Part shown: one piece after another, positions 26,428 to 33,492 of the stretch
Position numbering within the stretch: position 1 is the stretch's first letter
How the letters are laid out: each line of letters opens with the position of its first letter
Assembly: GCF_001676705.1 (NCBI RefSeq)
Contig: NZ_CP016170.1
Location: 4,712,001 to 4,776,000, forward strand
Length of the DNA: 64,000 bases
From: Bordetella bronchialis
GTDB lineage: Bacteria > Pseudomonadota > Gammaproteobacteria > Burkholderiales > Burkholderiaceae_B
Direction: 5' to 3'
Position numbers and translations under genes: made by a program
Notes under the pieces: generated by a model
Databases searched by the model: none
The model's input: only the letters and a program-made list of their open reading frames with translations
Told to the model about the DNA's origin: nothing

Positions 26428-27150
26428 ATGAACAAGGAACAAGCCTGCATCTTCCCGGACACCGATAGCCTGGTCGAACACCTTGCCGACTGGCTGATAT
26501 CGCGCATCGCCGCGTGCGAGGGCCGCTTCGCCCTCGCGCTGTCCGGCGGCAGCACCCCCCGCCCGCTTTACGCCCTGCTGGCCGAACCGCAACGCGCCGG
26601 ACGCATCGACTGGTCGCGCGTCCACCTGTTCTGGGGCGACGAACGCTTCGTGCCGCATGACGACCCGCAAAGCAACTACCGCATGGTCAAACAGGCCATG
26701 ATCGACCACATCCCGATCCCGCCGGCGAACGTCCATCCCGTCCCCGTCGACGGTACCCCCGAATCCGCTGCCGCCCGCTACGCCGGCATCCTGCGCGACT
26801 ATTACGGCGCCGACCGCCTGGAACCCGGCCGTCCGCTCTTCGACGTCAACCTGCTGGGCATCGGCGACGACGGCCACACCGCCTCGCTCTTTCCCGGCGC
26901 CCCCCAGCTATCCGAAACGCAGGCCTGGACCGTCGCCGTCACCGGCATCAAGCCCGAACCGCGCATCTCCCTTACCTATCCCACCCTGGACAGCGCCGCC
27001 GCGGTCGTCTTCCTGGCCGCCGGCGCCGCGAAACGCCCCGCGGTCAGCCGCGCCCGCGCCCACGACCCGGACGTTCCCTCCGGCCGCGTGCGCCCCCAGG
27101 GCGAACTCCTCTGGTACCTGGACCGCGACGCCGCCGGCGGCGACGCCTGA
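26428..27150 (+). CDS. pgl: 6-phosphogluconolactonase
   Basis: 240 residues from the ATG at 26428, preceded by CAGGAG. DevB/SOL-type motifs: LALSGGSTPRPLYALL, LFWGDERFVPHDDPQSNYRM and GIGDDGHTASLFPG, all of the NagB-like fold. It hydrolyses 6-phosphogluconolactone made by Zwf to 6-phosphogluconate for Gnd, completing the oxidative branch within this cluster. It is separated by 94 bases from the HAD gene, so it may have its own translation signal but the same transcript. The C-terminal SRARAHDPDVPSGRVRP is more arginine-rich than usual. Identity is very likely. Confidence 0.95.
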   Translation: MNKEQACIFPDTDSLVEHLADWLISRIAACEGRFALALSGGSTPRPLYALLAEPQRAGRIDWSRVHLFWGDERFVPHDDPQSNYRMVKQAMIDHIPIPPANVHPVPVDGTPESAAARYAGILRDYYGADRLEPGRPLFDVNLLGIGDDGHTASLFPGAPQLSETQAWTVAVTGIKPEPRISLTYPTLDSAAAVVFLAAGAAKRPAVSRARAHDPDVPSGRVRPQGELLWYLDRDAAGGDA

Positions 27151-27168
27151 AAAAAAAGCGCCCCGCGC
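27150..27168 (-). terminator. Weak terminator-like element for the leftward LysR gene
   Basis: On the minus strand a short GCGC-GGG-GCGC stem is followed directly by a run of eight U. The stem is only four base pairs and lies about 60 bases beyond the LysR stop, abutting the lactonase stop from the other side. It may help separate the converging transcripts. Confidence 0.35.
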
Positions 27169-27226
27169 ACGCCAGCATTCAACGCCAGGACCGACGAGCG
27201 CGATTCTCGTCCACCGCCAGCCCGCG

Positions 27227-28192
27227 CTACGCCGGCGTTGCCGATCCCGGCGGGCAGCCACGGGCGGAGGCCTGTTCGCGCCGCTCGTCCGGGGGCCGGC
27301 ATATCTCCAGCACCACCCCGCGCAGCCAGCGATGCGCGGGATCCCGGTCCAGGCGCGGATGCCACATCTGCGACACGGTAATGGGCTCGGTGGCCATCGG
27401 CAGCGGGAACGCGCGCAAGGTGCCGCGCTCCCGCAGGTGTTCGAAGTACGAGGCGGGGATCAACGCGACCAGATCGGTCGCGGCCGCCACCGACAGGGCG
27501 GTATTGAAGCTGGGCACCACGACCGCGGTATTGCGCGCCAGTCCCATCGCCGCGAGCGCGTCGTCCACCGGCCCGCCCGTGCGGCCATGGCGGGAGGTCA
27601 CCACATGGCCGCAGGCGGCATAGCGCTCGGCCGTGATCGCCGGCTCGGATAGCAAGGCATGGCCTTCGCGCACGACCGCGATGAAACGGTCGCGGAACAG
27701 CGCCTGGACACGCACCTCCGGGCCCGCCTCGCCCAGCACGCCGATATCCAGATCGAGCAGTCCTTCGCGGAGTGGACGGACGTCCTTGTCCGGCTTGGGC
27801 GCGAAACGCAGCCGGACGCCCGGGGCTACGCTGGCGACGCGCGCTACCAGGCGGTGCGCGTAAGCCTCGATGAAGCCATCGTTGGCGCGTATGGTGAACA
27901 GGTTCCGGAGCGTAGCGGGATCCAGGTCCACGCCGGCAGGCTGCAGCACCGCACGCGATTCCCGCACCAGTTCCGTCACGCGATCGCGCAATGCCAGGGC
28001 ATGGGGGGTCAGCACCATGGCGCGCCCCGCCCGCACGAGCAGCTGGTCGGCGGTGGCCGCGCGCAGCCGCGCCAACGCCCGGCTCATCGCCGACTCGCTC
28101 AGGCCGAGGCGTTCCGCGGCCTTGGCGACGCTGCCCTCGGAAAGCAGCGCGTTCAACGCCAGCAACAGGTTCAGGTCGGCTTCGGTCGGCAT
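27227..28192 (-). CDS. LysR-family transcriptional regulator (adjacent to DHA2 pump)
   Basis: 321 residues. The N-terminal LysR helix-turn-helix reads LNLLLALNALLSEGSVAKAA then LGLSESAMSRALARLR, and the rest is a periplasmic-binding-like effector domain (DLDIGVLGEAGPEVR, ALFRDRFIAVVREGH). It resembles the NodD/LinR-like LysR branch. It is divergent from the DHA2 efflux gene with 141 bases between starts, so it is likely to regulate that pump in response to a small, perhaps toxic, molecule. A CTTGC/GCAAG dyad in the gap is a candidate site. The C-terminal 20 residues are unusually polar. Confidence 0.9.
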   Translation of the reverse strand: MPTEADLNLLLALNALLSEGSVAKAAERLGLSESAMSRALARLRAATADQLLVRAGRAMVLTPHALALRDRVTELVRESRAVLQPAGVDLDPATLRNLFTIRANDGFIEAYAHRLVARVASVAPGVRLRFAPKPDKDVRPLREGLLDLDIGVLGEAGPEVRVQALFRDRFIAVVREGHALLSEPAITAERYAACGHVVTSRHGRTGGPVDDALAAMGLARNTAVVVPSFNTALSVAAATDLVALIPASYFEHLRERGTLRAFPLPMATEPITVSQMWHPRLDRDPAHRWLRGVVLEICRPPDERREQASARGCPPGSATPA

Positions 28193-28247
28193 GCGGGAAA
28201 TCTAGCACGGCCCCCGGGATTCCGACAGGCGCCGCATGCAGGGATAA

Positions 28248-28271
28248 CTTGCGCGCCACGCGCTGTGCAAG
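28248..28271. promoter_or_regulatory. Candidate LysR site between divergent regulator and pump genes
   Basis: CTTGC and GCAAG half-sites are separated by 14 bases between the divergent start codons, fitting the general T-N11-A dyad style of LysR regulators. The arms are short, so chance is possible. Confidence 0.3.
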
Positions 28272-28333
28272 CCTTGCCCGCGCGCCTAAGCTGACCTGGC
28301 GCGATACCGCGTGCCATTACAGGTCTTCCCATC

Positions 28334-29767
28334 ATGCTGCCGTCCATGCCCAGCCCGAAACCCGCTCCCACGATCGCGCTCGCCGTCCCTGCCCCACATG
28401 CAGGCAATGCCGAGGACGCCGACGGCCTTCCCCTGCCGCGGCGCATTGCCGCCGTCACGGCGGTACTGGGCGCGGGCGTACTGGTGGTGCTGGATGGCGC
28501 CATCGCCAATATCGCGCTGCCGGAAATCTCCGGGCAATTGCAGGCGACGCCCGCGGATGCGATCTGGATCGTCACCGCCTATCAGCTGGCGGTCGTCATG
28601 TTCCTGCTGCCGGCTTCCGCTGTCGGAGAACGCTACGGTTATCGGCGCATCTTCGCGGGCGGCGTGGCGCTGTTCACCGTGGCGTCCGCCTTGTGCGCCC
28701 TGGCCCCATCGCTGCCCTGGCTGGTGGCCGCCAGATGCCTTCAAGGCCTGGGCAGCGCCGCCGTCATGCCGCTGGGGCTGGCATTGCTGCGCTTCATCTA
28801 CCCGCGCCGATTGCTGGCCCGCTCGATCGCCTGGAATGCACTCGCCGTGGCGGCGGCCTCGGCGGCAGGCCCGACGCTGGGCGCCTCGATACTGTCCGTC
28901 GCGAGCTGGCCCTGGCTTTTCGCGGTGAATCTACCGGTCGGCCTCCTGGTGCTCGCCGCATGCGCGGCACTGCCCGCACCGGCGGGCTCGACGCGCCGCA
29001 TCGATGCCGGCAGCATCGCCCTCAACGCGATCATGTTCGCCGCTTTCGTACTGGGCAGCGACCGGCTGGTCGCGCATCCGCCGCAGGGCGGCGCGCTGCT
29101 CGCCCTATCGGCCGTCAGCATGGCGCTGCTGGTACGGCGCGAGTCATCGAAGGCCGCGCCATTGATCCCGCTGGACCTGCTGCGCGTGCCCTCGTTCCGC
29201 GCCTCCGTCGTGGCGTCCGTGGGCTGCTTCACCGCCCAGATGGCCGCTTTCGTGGCGCTGCCCTTCTACATCCAGCACGAGCTCGGGCAAAGCGCCGTGA
29301 CCGCCGGCCTTCTCATGATCCCCTGGCCGCTGGCGGTGATGGCGGCCGCGCCGCTGTCGGCACGGCTGGCCCGTCGTGTACCGGGTGGCTGGCTGTGCGC
29401 GGCCGGAAGCGCCTGCCTGGCGATGGGCCTGGCCCTGTGCGCCCTGTGGCCGCTGGACGCCGACCCGGCCTTGCCGATCGCCTTGTTCACCAGCCTTGCC
29501 GGCCTGGGCTTCGGCTTCTTCCAGACGCCCAACAACCAGAACATGCTGCTGTCGGCCCCCAAGGAACGCAGCGGCGCCGCGGGCGGCGCGCAAGGCACTG
29601 CCCGCCTGACCGGCTTGACGCTCGGCAGCCTGCTGATGAGCCTGATGTTCGCGCTGCTCTCCCCGCACGACGCGGTGCACTGCGGCCTGGCAATCGCCGC
29701 CCTGGCCGCGCTCGCCGGCAGCGTGGCCAGCCTGCTCAGGAGCGGCGCCACGCCACACATGCCATGA
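28334..29767 (+). CDS. MFS efflux transporter, DHA2 (EmrB/QacA) family
   Basis: 477 residues and about 14 hydrophobic segments. The first helix carries LVVLDGAIANIALPEI, typical of the DHA2 group, and the loop 2-3 motif reads GERYGYRR; the helix-5 antiporter region contains AASAAGPTLGASIL. Such proteins use the proton gradient to export drugs or metabolites across the inner membrane. The divergent LysR gene is the likely regulator. There is no adjacent membrane fusion protein, so export is probably to the periplasm only. ATG at 28334 was used; ATG at 28346 is also possible. The stop overlaps a small repeat-bearing reading frame (ATGA). Confidence 0.9.
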   Translation: MLPSMPSPKPAPTIALAVPAPHAGNAEDADGLPLPRRIAAVTAVLGAGVLVVLDGAIANIALPEISGQLQATPADAIWIVTAYQLAVVMFLLPASAVGERYGYRRIFAGGVALFTVASALCALAPSLPWLVAARCLQGLGSAAVMPLGLALLRFIYPRRLLARSIAWNALAVAAASAAGPTLGASILSVASWPWLFAVNLPVGLLVLAACAALPAPAGSTRRIDAGSIALNAIMFAAFVLGSDRLVAHPPQGGALLALSAVSMALLVRRESSKAAPLIPLDLLRVPSFRASVVASVGCFTAQMAAFVALPFYIQHELGQSAVTAGLLMIPWPLAVMAAAPLSARLARRVPGGWLCAAGSACLAMGLALCALWPLDADPALPIALFTSLAGLGFGFFQTPNNQNMLLSAPKERSGAAGGAQGTARLTGLTLGSLLMSLMFALLSPHDAVHCGLAIAALAALAGSVASLLRSGATPHMP

Positions 29768-30018
29768 CCTCCGTGCAGCCCCCCGCCCCGCCCTCGCCGC
29801 CATCGCGGCTCCCGGCGCGCCACGACCATCGCAACGACGCCAGCGCCAAGACGGCGGCATACCCGAGCGCCAAGACGGTGGCATACCCAAGCGAGAAGAC
29901 GGCGGCATACCCAAGCGGGAAGACCACGGCATACCCGAGCGGGATGACAGCGGCACAGCGAGCGGCAACCCGCGCACACCACCGCACCCGCCGACCCCAC
30001 GCCCCACACACCGCGTAG
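29764..30018 (+). CDS. Doubtful small repeat-containing reading frame after the DHA2 pump
   Basis: 84 codons beginning with an ATGA overlap with the pump stop and ending three bases before a perfect 12-base hairpin. It encodes an eight-residue repeat (KTxAYPSx, four copies, residues about 29-60) between Pro-rich and Arg/His-rich tails. Coupled start, intact frame through all repeats and hairpin after the stop are consistent with a gene, but the composition is low-complexity, there is no recognisable domain, and a 24-base repeat keeps every frame open by itself. It may simply be the transcribed tail of the pump gene. Confidence 0.22.
   Translation: MTSVQPPAPPSPPSRLPARHDHRNDASAKTAAYPSAKTVAYPSEKTAAYPSGKTTAYPSGMTAAQRAATRAHHRTRRPHAPHTA
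29848..29943. repeat. 24-bp tandem repeat, four copies
   Basis: Four consecutive 24-base units (29848-29871, 29872-29895, 29896-29919, 29920-29943) of the pattern AAGACGGYGGCATACCCRAG plus four variable bases, followed by a decayed fifth. Differences are few, so the array is likely recent or maintained by slippage. It lies just after the DHA2 pump gene. Confidence 0.9.
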
Positions 30019-30020
30019 GC

Positions 30021-30051
30021 GTTCCGGGGCCGCGCTGGGCGGCCCCGGAAC
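30021..30051. terminator. Perfect 12-bp hairpin downstream of the DHA2 pump
   Basis: GTTCCGGGGCCG-CGCTGGG-CGGCCCCGGAAC: twelve perfect pairs with a seven-base loop. No U-run follows on either strand, so it is a hairpin capable of pausing or protecting RNA ends rather than a textbook terminator. It is the first structure after the repeat-bearing frame. Confidence 0.5.
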
Positions 30052-30148
30052 GACGGGCATAACGAGATCTTCCCCACCCACCCGCATCTTTCACTCGAAG
30101 CAATAGAACCCCTCCCGCCCCGGCGATCGCCATGGAGAGAAAGCGCAG

Positions 30149-30347
30149 TCCGCCGGGGTAGTGCCCGGTCGGCGGCGGCGCGTTGAAGCCGCGCGAGGGA
30201 ATCCGAACGGAGGACGGACGGGCAAAACAGCCGCAAGAACCGCATTGCCTGTTCGGCCGCCGTAGGAGGATGACGAAGCGGAAGTCCAGGGCGAAGGCCC
30301 TGGACCGGCTGATCGCGCCGACGCCGGCCGGGCACTACCCCGGCGGA
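30149..30347. repeat. Long-range inverted repeat (fold-back) with 20-bp perfect arms
   Basis: The 20 bases at 30149-30168 are the exact reverse complement of 30328-30347, and the similarity continues imperfectly inward for about 20 more bases (TCGGCGGCGGCGCG against CCGGCGTCGGCGCG). The right arm is the first unit of the 43-base tandem array, so the left arm is an inverted partial copy of that unit. The roughly 115 bases between the paired arms hold no recognisable gene. It could be a fold-back element, a structured RNA, or the outcome of repeat inversion. Confidence 0.7.
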
Positions 30348-30520
30348 CGGTCAACAAGCACAGCGCCCGGCCAGCCACTACCCCCGCGAACGGTCAACAG
30401 GCACAGCGCCCGGCCAGGCACTACCTCCGCGAACGGTCAACAACCCCAGCACCCGGCTGGGACCACTACCCCCGCAGACGGTCAACAACCACAACGCCCG
30501 GCCGACCACTACCCCCCGGT
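30324..30520. repeat. 43-bp tandem repeat, four full copies plus a partial
   Basis: Units begin at 30324, 30367, 30410, 30453 and 30498 (lengths 43, 43, 43, 45, then a partial). The shared core reads CCGGCCNGSCACTACCCCCG then GNACGGTCAACANNCACAGCG. The period is not a multiple of three, so no reading frame is preserved, pointing to non-coding DNA. There are no unique spacers. The stretch 29768-30575 otherwise holds no gene that can be supported. Confidence 0.88.
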
Positions 30521-30575
30521 CCGGAAGACCGCACAGAACGCCCAAACGAACAGCCCCAGCCCCGCCCCCCGCGCC

Positions 30576-31745
30576 TCACCCCTCGGAAAGCCCCCGCATC
30601 TCCGCATAAAGATCCGCCTTGCCCTCGAACCCGATCCCCGGCAGATCCGGCATGGTGATATAGCTATCCTCCACCCGCACCCCGTCCGGAAACCCCCCAT
30701 AAGGCTGGAACAAATCCGGATACGACTCGTTCCCCCCCAACCCCAACCCCGCCGCGATATTCAAGGACATCTGATGCCCCCCGTGCGGAATGCAACGGGC
30801 CGGCGACCAGCCATAGCTCTTCAGCATCTCCAGCGTACGCAGATACTCCACCAACCCATAGCTGAGCGCGCAGTCGAACTGCAGCCAATCCCGGTCCGGC
30901 CGCATCCCGCCGTAGCGGATCAGATTACGTGCGTCCTGCATGGAGAATAGATTTTCCCCCGTGGCCATGGGCTTTTCGTAGTGCTGCGCCAGCTCCGCCT
31001 GCAGCGCGTAATCCAGCGGATCGCCGGCCTCTTCATACCAGAACAGGTCATATCGCGACAGCGCCTTGGCATAAGCGATCGCCGTCTTCAGATCGAAGCG
31101 GCCATTGGCGTCCACGCACAAGCGCTGCCCATCCTGCAGCACATCCAGCACCGCATCGATACGGCGCAGGTCTTCGTCCAGCGACGCCCCGCCGATCTTC
31201 ATCTTCACCACCGAATACCCGCGATCCAAATACCCGCGCATCTCGTCCTGCAGGCTCTCCAGCCCCTTGCCGGGGTAGTAGTAACCGCCCGCCGCGTACA
31301 CGAACACCCGCCGATCCGGCGTCCCGTCGCCATAGCGCTCCGCCAGCAACTGGAACAGCGGCTTGTTCGCAATCTTCGCCACGGCGTCCCACACCGCCAT
31401 ATCCAGCGTCCCCATCGCCACCGAGCGCTCCCCGTGCCCGCCGGGCTTCTCGTTGATGAACATCCGGTCCCAGATTTTGTGCGGATCCAGGTTCTGTCCC
31501 GTCGCGTCCAGCAGCGTATCGGGCTCCGCCGACAGCACCCGGGGAATGAAGCGCTCGCGCATCAGCATCCCCTGGCCATAACGCCCGTTGGAATTGAACC
31601 CATAGCCCACCACCGGCTTGCCGTCGCGCAACACGTCGGTAATGACCGCCACCAGGCTCAACGTCATTTTGCTGAAATCGATATAGGCATTGCGGATGGG
31701 CGAGCTGATCGGCTTGGTCACCTCGCGGATTTCGACGATTTTCAA
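30576..31745 (-). CDS. tarD: D(-)-tartrate dehydratase (enolase superfamily)
   Basis: 389 residues from a TTG start at 31745 with CAGGAG eight bases upstream; no ATG is possible without losing the conserved N-terminus. The barrel carries VVKMKIGG (Lys181/Lys183), Asp212 in VDANGRF, Glu238/Glu239 in WYEEAGDPLDY, Glu264 in ATGENLF and His321 in CIPHGGHQ. Length and spacing match the characterised Bradyrhizobium D-tartrate dehydratase residue for residue with an offset of one, as I recall that protein. It would dehydrate D-tartrate to oxaloacetate in the cytosol with Mg2+. It is divergent from a LysR gene that is its likely regulator. Confidence 0.85.
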   Translation of the reverse strand: MKIVEIREVTKPISSPIRNAYIDFSKMTLSLVAVITDVLRDGKPVVGYGFNSNGRYGQGMLMRERFIPRVLSAEPDTLLDATGQNLDPHKIWDRMFINEKPGGHGERSVAMGTLDMAVWDAVAKIANKPLFQLLAERYGDGTPDRRVFVYAAGGYYYPGKGLESLQDEMRGYLDRGYSVVKMKIGGASLDEDLRRIDAVLDVLQDGQRLCVDANGRFDLKTAIAYAKALSRYDLFWYEEAGDPLDYALQAELAQHYEKPMATGENLFSMQDARNLIRYGGMRPDRDWLQFDCALSYGLVEYLRTLEMLKSYGWSPARCIPHGGHQMSLNIAAGLGLGGNESYPDLFQPYGGFPDGVRVEDSYITMPDLPGIGFEGKADLYAEMRGLSEG

Positions 31746-31825
31746 GGCAGTCTCCTGTGTCGGCCGGTGGGCATGGCAACGCCCGCCGGATGCATGCAAG
31801 GTTAACGAATGCACGCCGGCTTTTA

Positions 31826-31864
31826 ATTCACCATTGGAAAAATTATTATTTACCTGCGGTGAAT
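31826..31864. promoter_or_regulatory. Inverted repeat in the tarD / LysR divergent promoter
   Basis: ATTCACC (31826-31832) and GGTGAAT (31858-31864) are perfect seven-base arms around 25 bases of A/T-rich DNA (…AAAATTATTATTTA…), unlike the surrounding GC-rich sequence. It lies between divergent starts at 31745 and 31927 and is a good candidate binding and promoter region for the LysR regulator. Confidence 0.5.
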
Positions 31865-31926
31865 ACCGGATTGCCCGTCCAGGCGCCCGGCCCCGCCCCA
31901 TCCCGCCGCACCCACACACATCCCGC

Positions 31927-32895
31927 ATGAAAACCGCCACCGCCTCGGAACTGACTTTCTTCGTCCTGCTCGCCAAGCATGGCAGCCTGTCCGCGGCGGC
32001 GCGGGAACTCGACATGACCCCGCCGGCCGCCACCAAGCGGCTGGCCCAGCTCGAACAGCGCCTGGGGGTGCGGCTGGTCAACCGCACCACACGGCGCGTC
32101 AGCCTGACCAGCGAAGGGGAAACCTATCTGCGCCACGCCAGCCGCATCCTGGCGGACATCCGGGAAATGGAAGACCAGGTGGCCAGCAGCCGCGCAGAGC
32201 CGCGCGGCGTCCTGCGCGTCAACGCCACGCTGGGATTCGGCCGCACCGTCATCGCGCCTTTGGTTTCCGGTTATGCGCGGCTGCATCCGGACGTCGAAGT
32301 CCGGCTGGAAGTCACCGACCGCCCCGTCGACCTGGTCGAACAGGGCCTGGACCTGGCGGTGCGCTTCGGCAGCTTGCCCGACAGCCGCCTGAGCGCGCGG
32401 CGCCTGCTGACCAACCGGCGCTTCCTGTGCGCCTCGCCCGCCTACCTGGCCCGACACGGCGCGCCCCAGCGGCCCGCCGACCTGGCCTCGCACCGCTGCA
32501 TCATCCACCGCCAGAACGACGAAGCCTACGGTGTGTGGCGCTTTACCCGCAACCGCGAGACCGAAGCCATCAAAGTGGCCGGCGCGCTGGCCAGCAACGA
32601 CGGCGACATCGTCCTGGGCTGGGCGCTGGACGGCCATGGCATCCTGGTCCGCTCGGAATGGGACGCGGCCAAATACCTGGAAACCGGGCGCCTGCGCCGC
32701 CTGCTGCCCGCCTACACCCTGCCGCCGGCCGACCTGTTCGTCTACTACCCCGGCGGCCGCCACCTGTCGGCGCGCGTACGTACCTTCATAGACTTTCTTG
32801 CCGCCCATTTCGAGGCGCGGAACCGTCCTGCGCCGGAAGCGCCGCGGCCGCGCCATGCGGCGCGCGCGCGTACGGCAAGGCCTGCGTCACCCTGA
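31927..32895 (+). CDS. LysR-family regulator, divergent from tarD
   Basis: 322 residues. Helix-turn-helix FFVLLAKHGSLSAAARELDM then PAATKRLAQLEQRLGVRLV, followed by an effector domain of the CrgA/YhjC-like branch (RVNATLGFGRTVIAPLVSGY, LVEQGLDLAVRFGSLPDS). The conserved protein ends near residue 295; the remaining about 27 residues are Arg/Ala/Pro-rich. That tail overlaps the convergent ASCH gene by 110 bases. It is divergent from D-tartrate dehydratase, so tartrate or a related hydroxy acid is the probable inducer (inference from position). Confidence 0.9.
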   Translation: MKTATASELTFFVLLAKHGSLSAAARELDMTPPAATKRLAQLEQRLGVRLVNRTTRRVSLTSEGETYLRHASRILADIREMEDQVASSRAEPRGVLRVNATLGFGRTVIAPLVSGYARLHPDVEVRLEVTDRPVDLVEQGLDLAVRFGSLPDSRLSARRLLTNRRFLCASPAYLARHGAPQRPADLASHRCIIHRQNDEAYGVWRFTRNRETEAIKVAGALASNDGDIVLGWALDGHGILVRSEWDAAKYLETGRLRRLLPAYTLPPADLFVYYPGGRHLSARVRTFIDFLAAHFEARNRPAPEAPRPRHAARARTARPASP

Positions 32896-33367
32896 ACTCC
32901 AGCGCCCATACCCACGGGTTCACCGCCCAGGCGCGCGCCCCGTGCGTTTCGCACCAGGCCAGGGCGAACACCGACTTCATGGGCATGCCGGGCAGGAAGC
33001 CGCCGCGCGCGCTCTGGCCGTCGGCGCAGCCTTCGGCCAGCACATCGGCCTCGCTGATATCCTGCAGCCGCTGGATCCGCACGCCCACCAGCGTCACCTG
33101 CGCGAAGGCCGTGCCCATGTCGTCATAGACCCGTATCACCTGGCCCGGGTCGCCATAGGGGCAGACCATGCGGCGCACCCGCCGGCGCGAGGACGCCGCG
33201 GGCGGATCCTCCACGGCCATCCACTTGCCGCCGGGGCCGATCTCGCGCAGCCAGCCGACCGTGCCATCGGGCGGCTGCGGCTTCAGGATGCGGCGCGTCT
33301 GGACCTTCCTGCCGGCCAGGACGTCCTCGATCACATTGCGGTCGAATCTTAGCGGTTGCGCTTTCAT
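32786..33367 (-). CDS. ASCH-domain protein, convergent overlap with LysR gene
   Basis: 193 residues. The N-terminus MKAQPLRFDRNVIEDVLAGR then KVQTRRILKPQP, followed by CPYGDPGQVIRV and a C-terminal VNPWVWALEFRV strand, match the ASCH (ASC-1 homology) family often found in phage and mobile DNA, with a PUA-like fold thought to bind RNA or nucleotides. The domain ends near residue 158; the last 35 residues overlap the tail of the LysR gene on the opposite strand and look non-conserved. There is no other phage gene nearby. Specific function unknown. Confidence 0.8.
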   Translation of the reverse strand: MKAQPLRFDRNVIEDVLAGRKVQTRRILKPQPPDGTVGWLREIGPGGKWMAVEDPPAASSRRRVRRMVCPYGDPGQVIRVYDDMGTAFAQVTLVGVRIQRLQDISEADVLAEGCADGQSARGGFLPGMPMKSVFALAWCETHGARAWAVNPWVWALEFRVTQALPYARAPHGAAAALPAQDGSAPRNGRQESL

Positions 33368-33492
33368 CGCAGGGCGTGAAATCCCACCTGAGTTATGACA
33401 GAGTGCGGTAATTATGCGCCCGGACGCCCCGCCGCGGACGAACGGCCGCGCCAGCCTGTCGGAAAAACGGATATACCCGGACCCTGCCCACC

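Noticed and set aside
29736..30335. Minus-strand frame with hydrophobic LGYA repeats
   Set aside because: It is the reverse reading of the 24-bp array; any 24-base repeat leaves all frames open. No ribosome site or domain.
30324..30520. CRISPR-like array of regularly spaced repeats
   Set aside because: The whole 43-base period is conserved, there are no unique spacers, and no cas gene is nearby. It is a tandem repeat.
30183..30950. 255-codon plus-strand frame through the 43-bp repeats
   Set aside because: The repeats do not keep frame, so the protein has no periodicity; it also runs antisense into the D-tartrate dehydratase gene. Composition is Pro/Arg/Gln noise.
32786..33367. Prophage remnant around the ASCH gene
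   Set aside because: ASCH proteins are common in phages, but no integrase, structural gene or attachment site is near, so a prophage cannot be supported.
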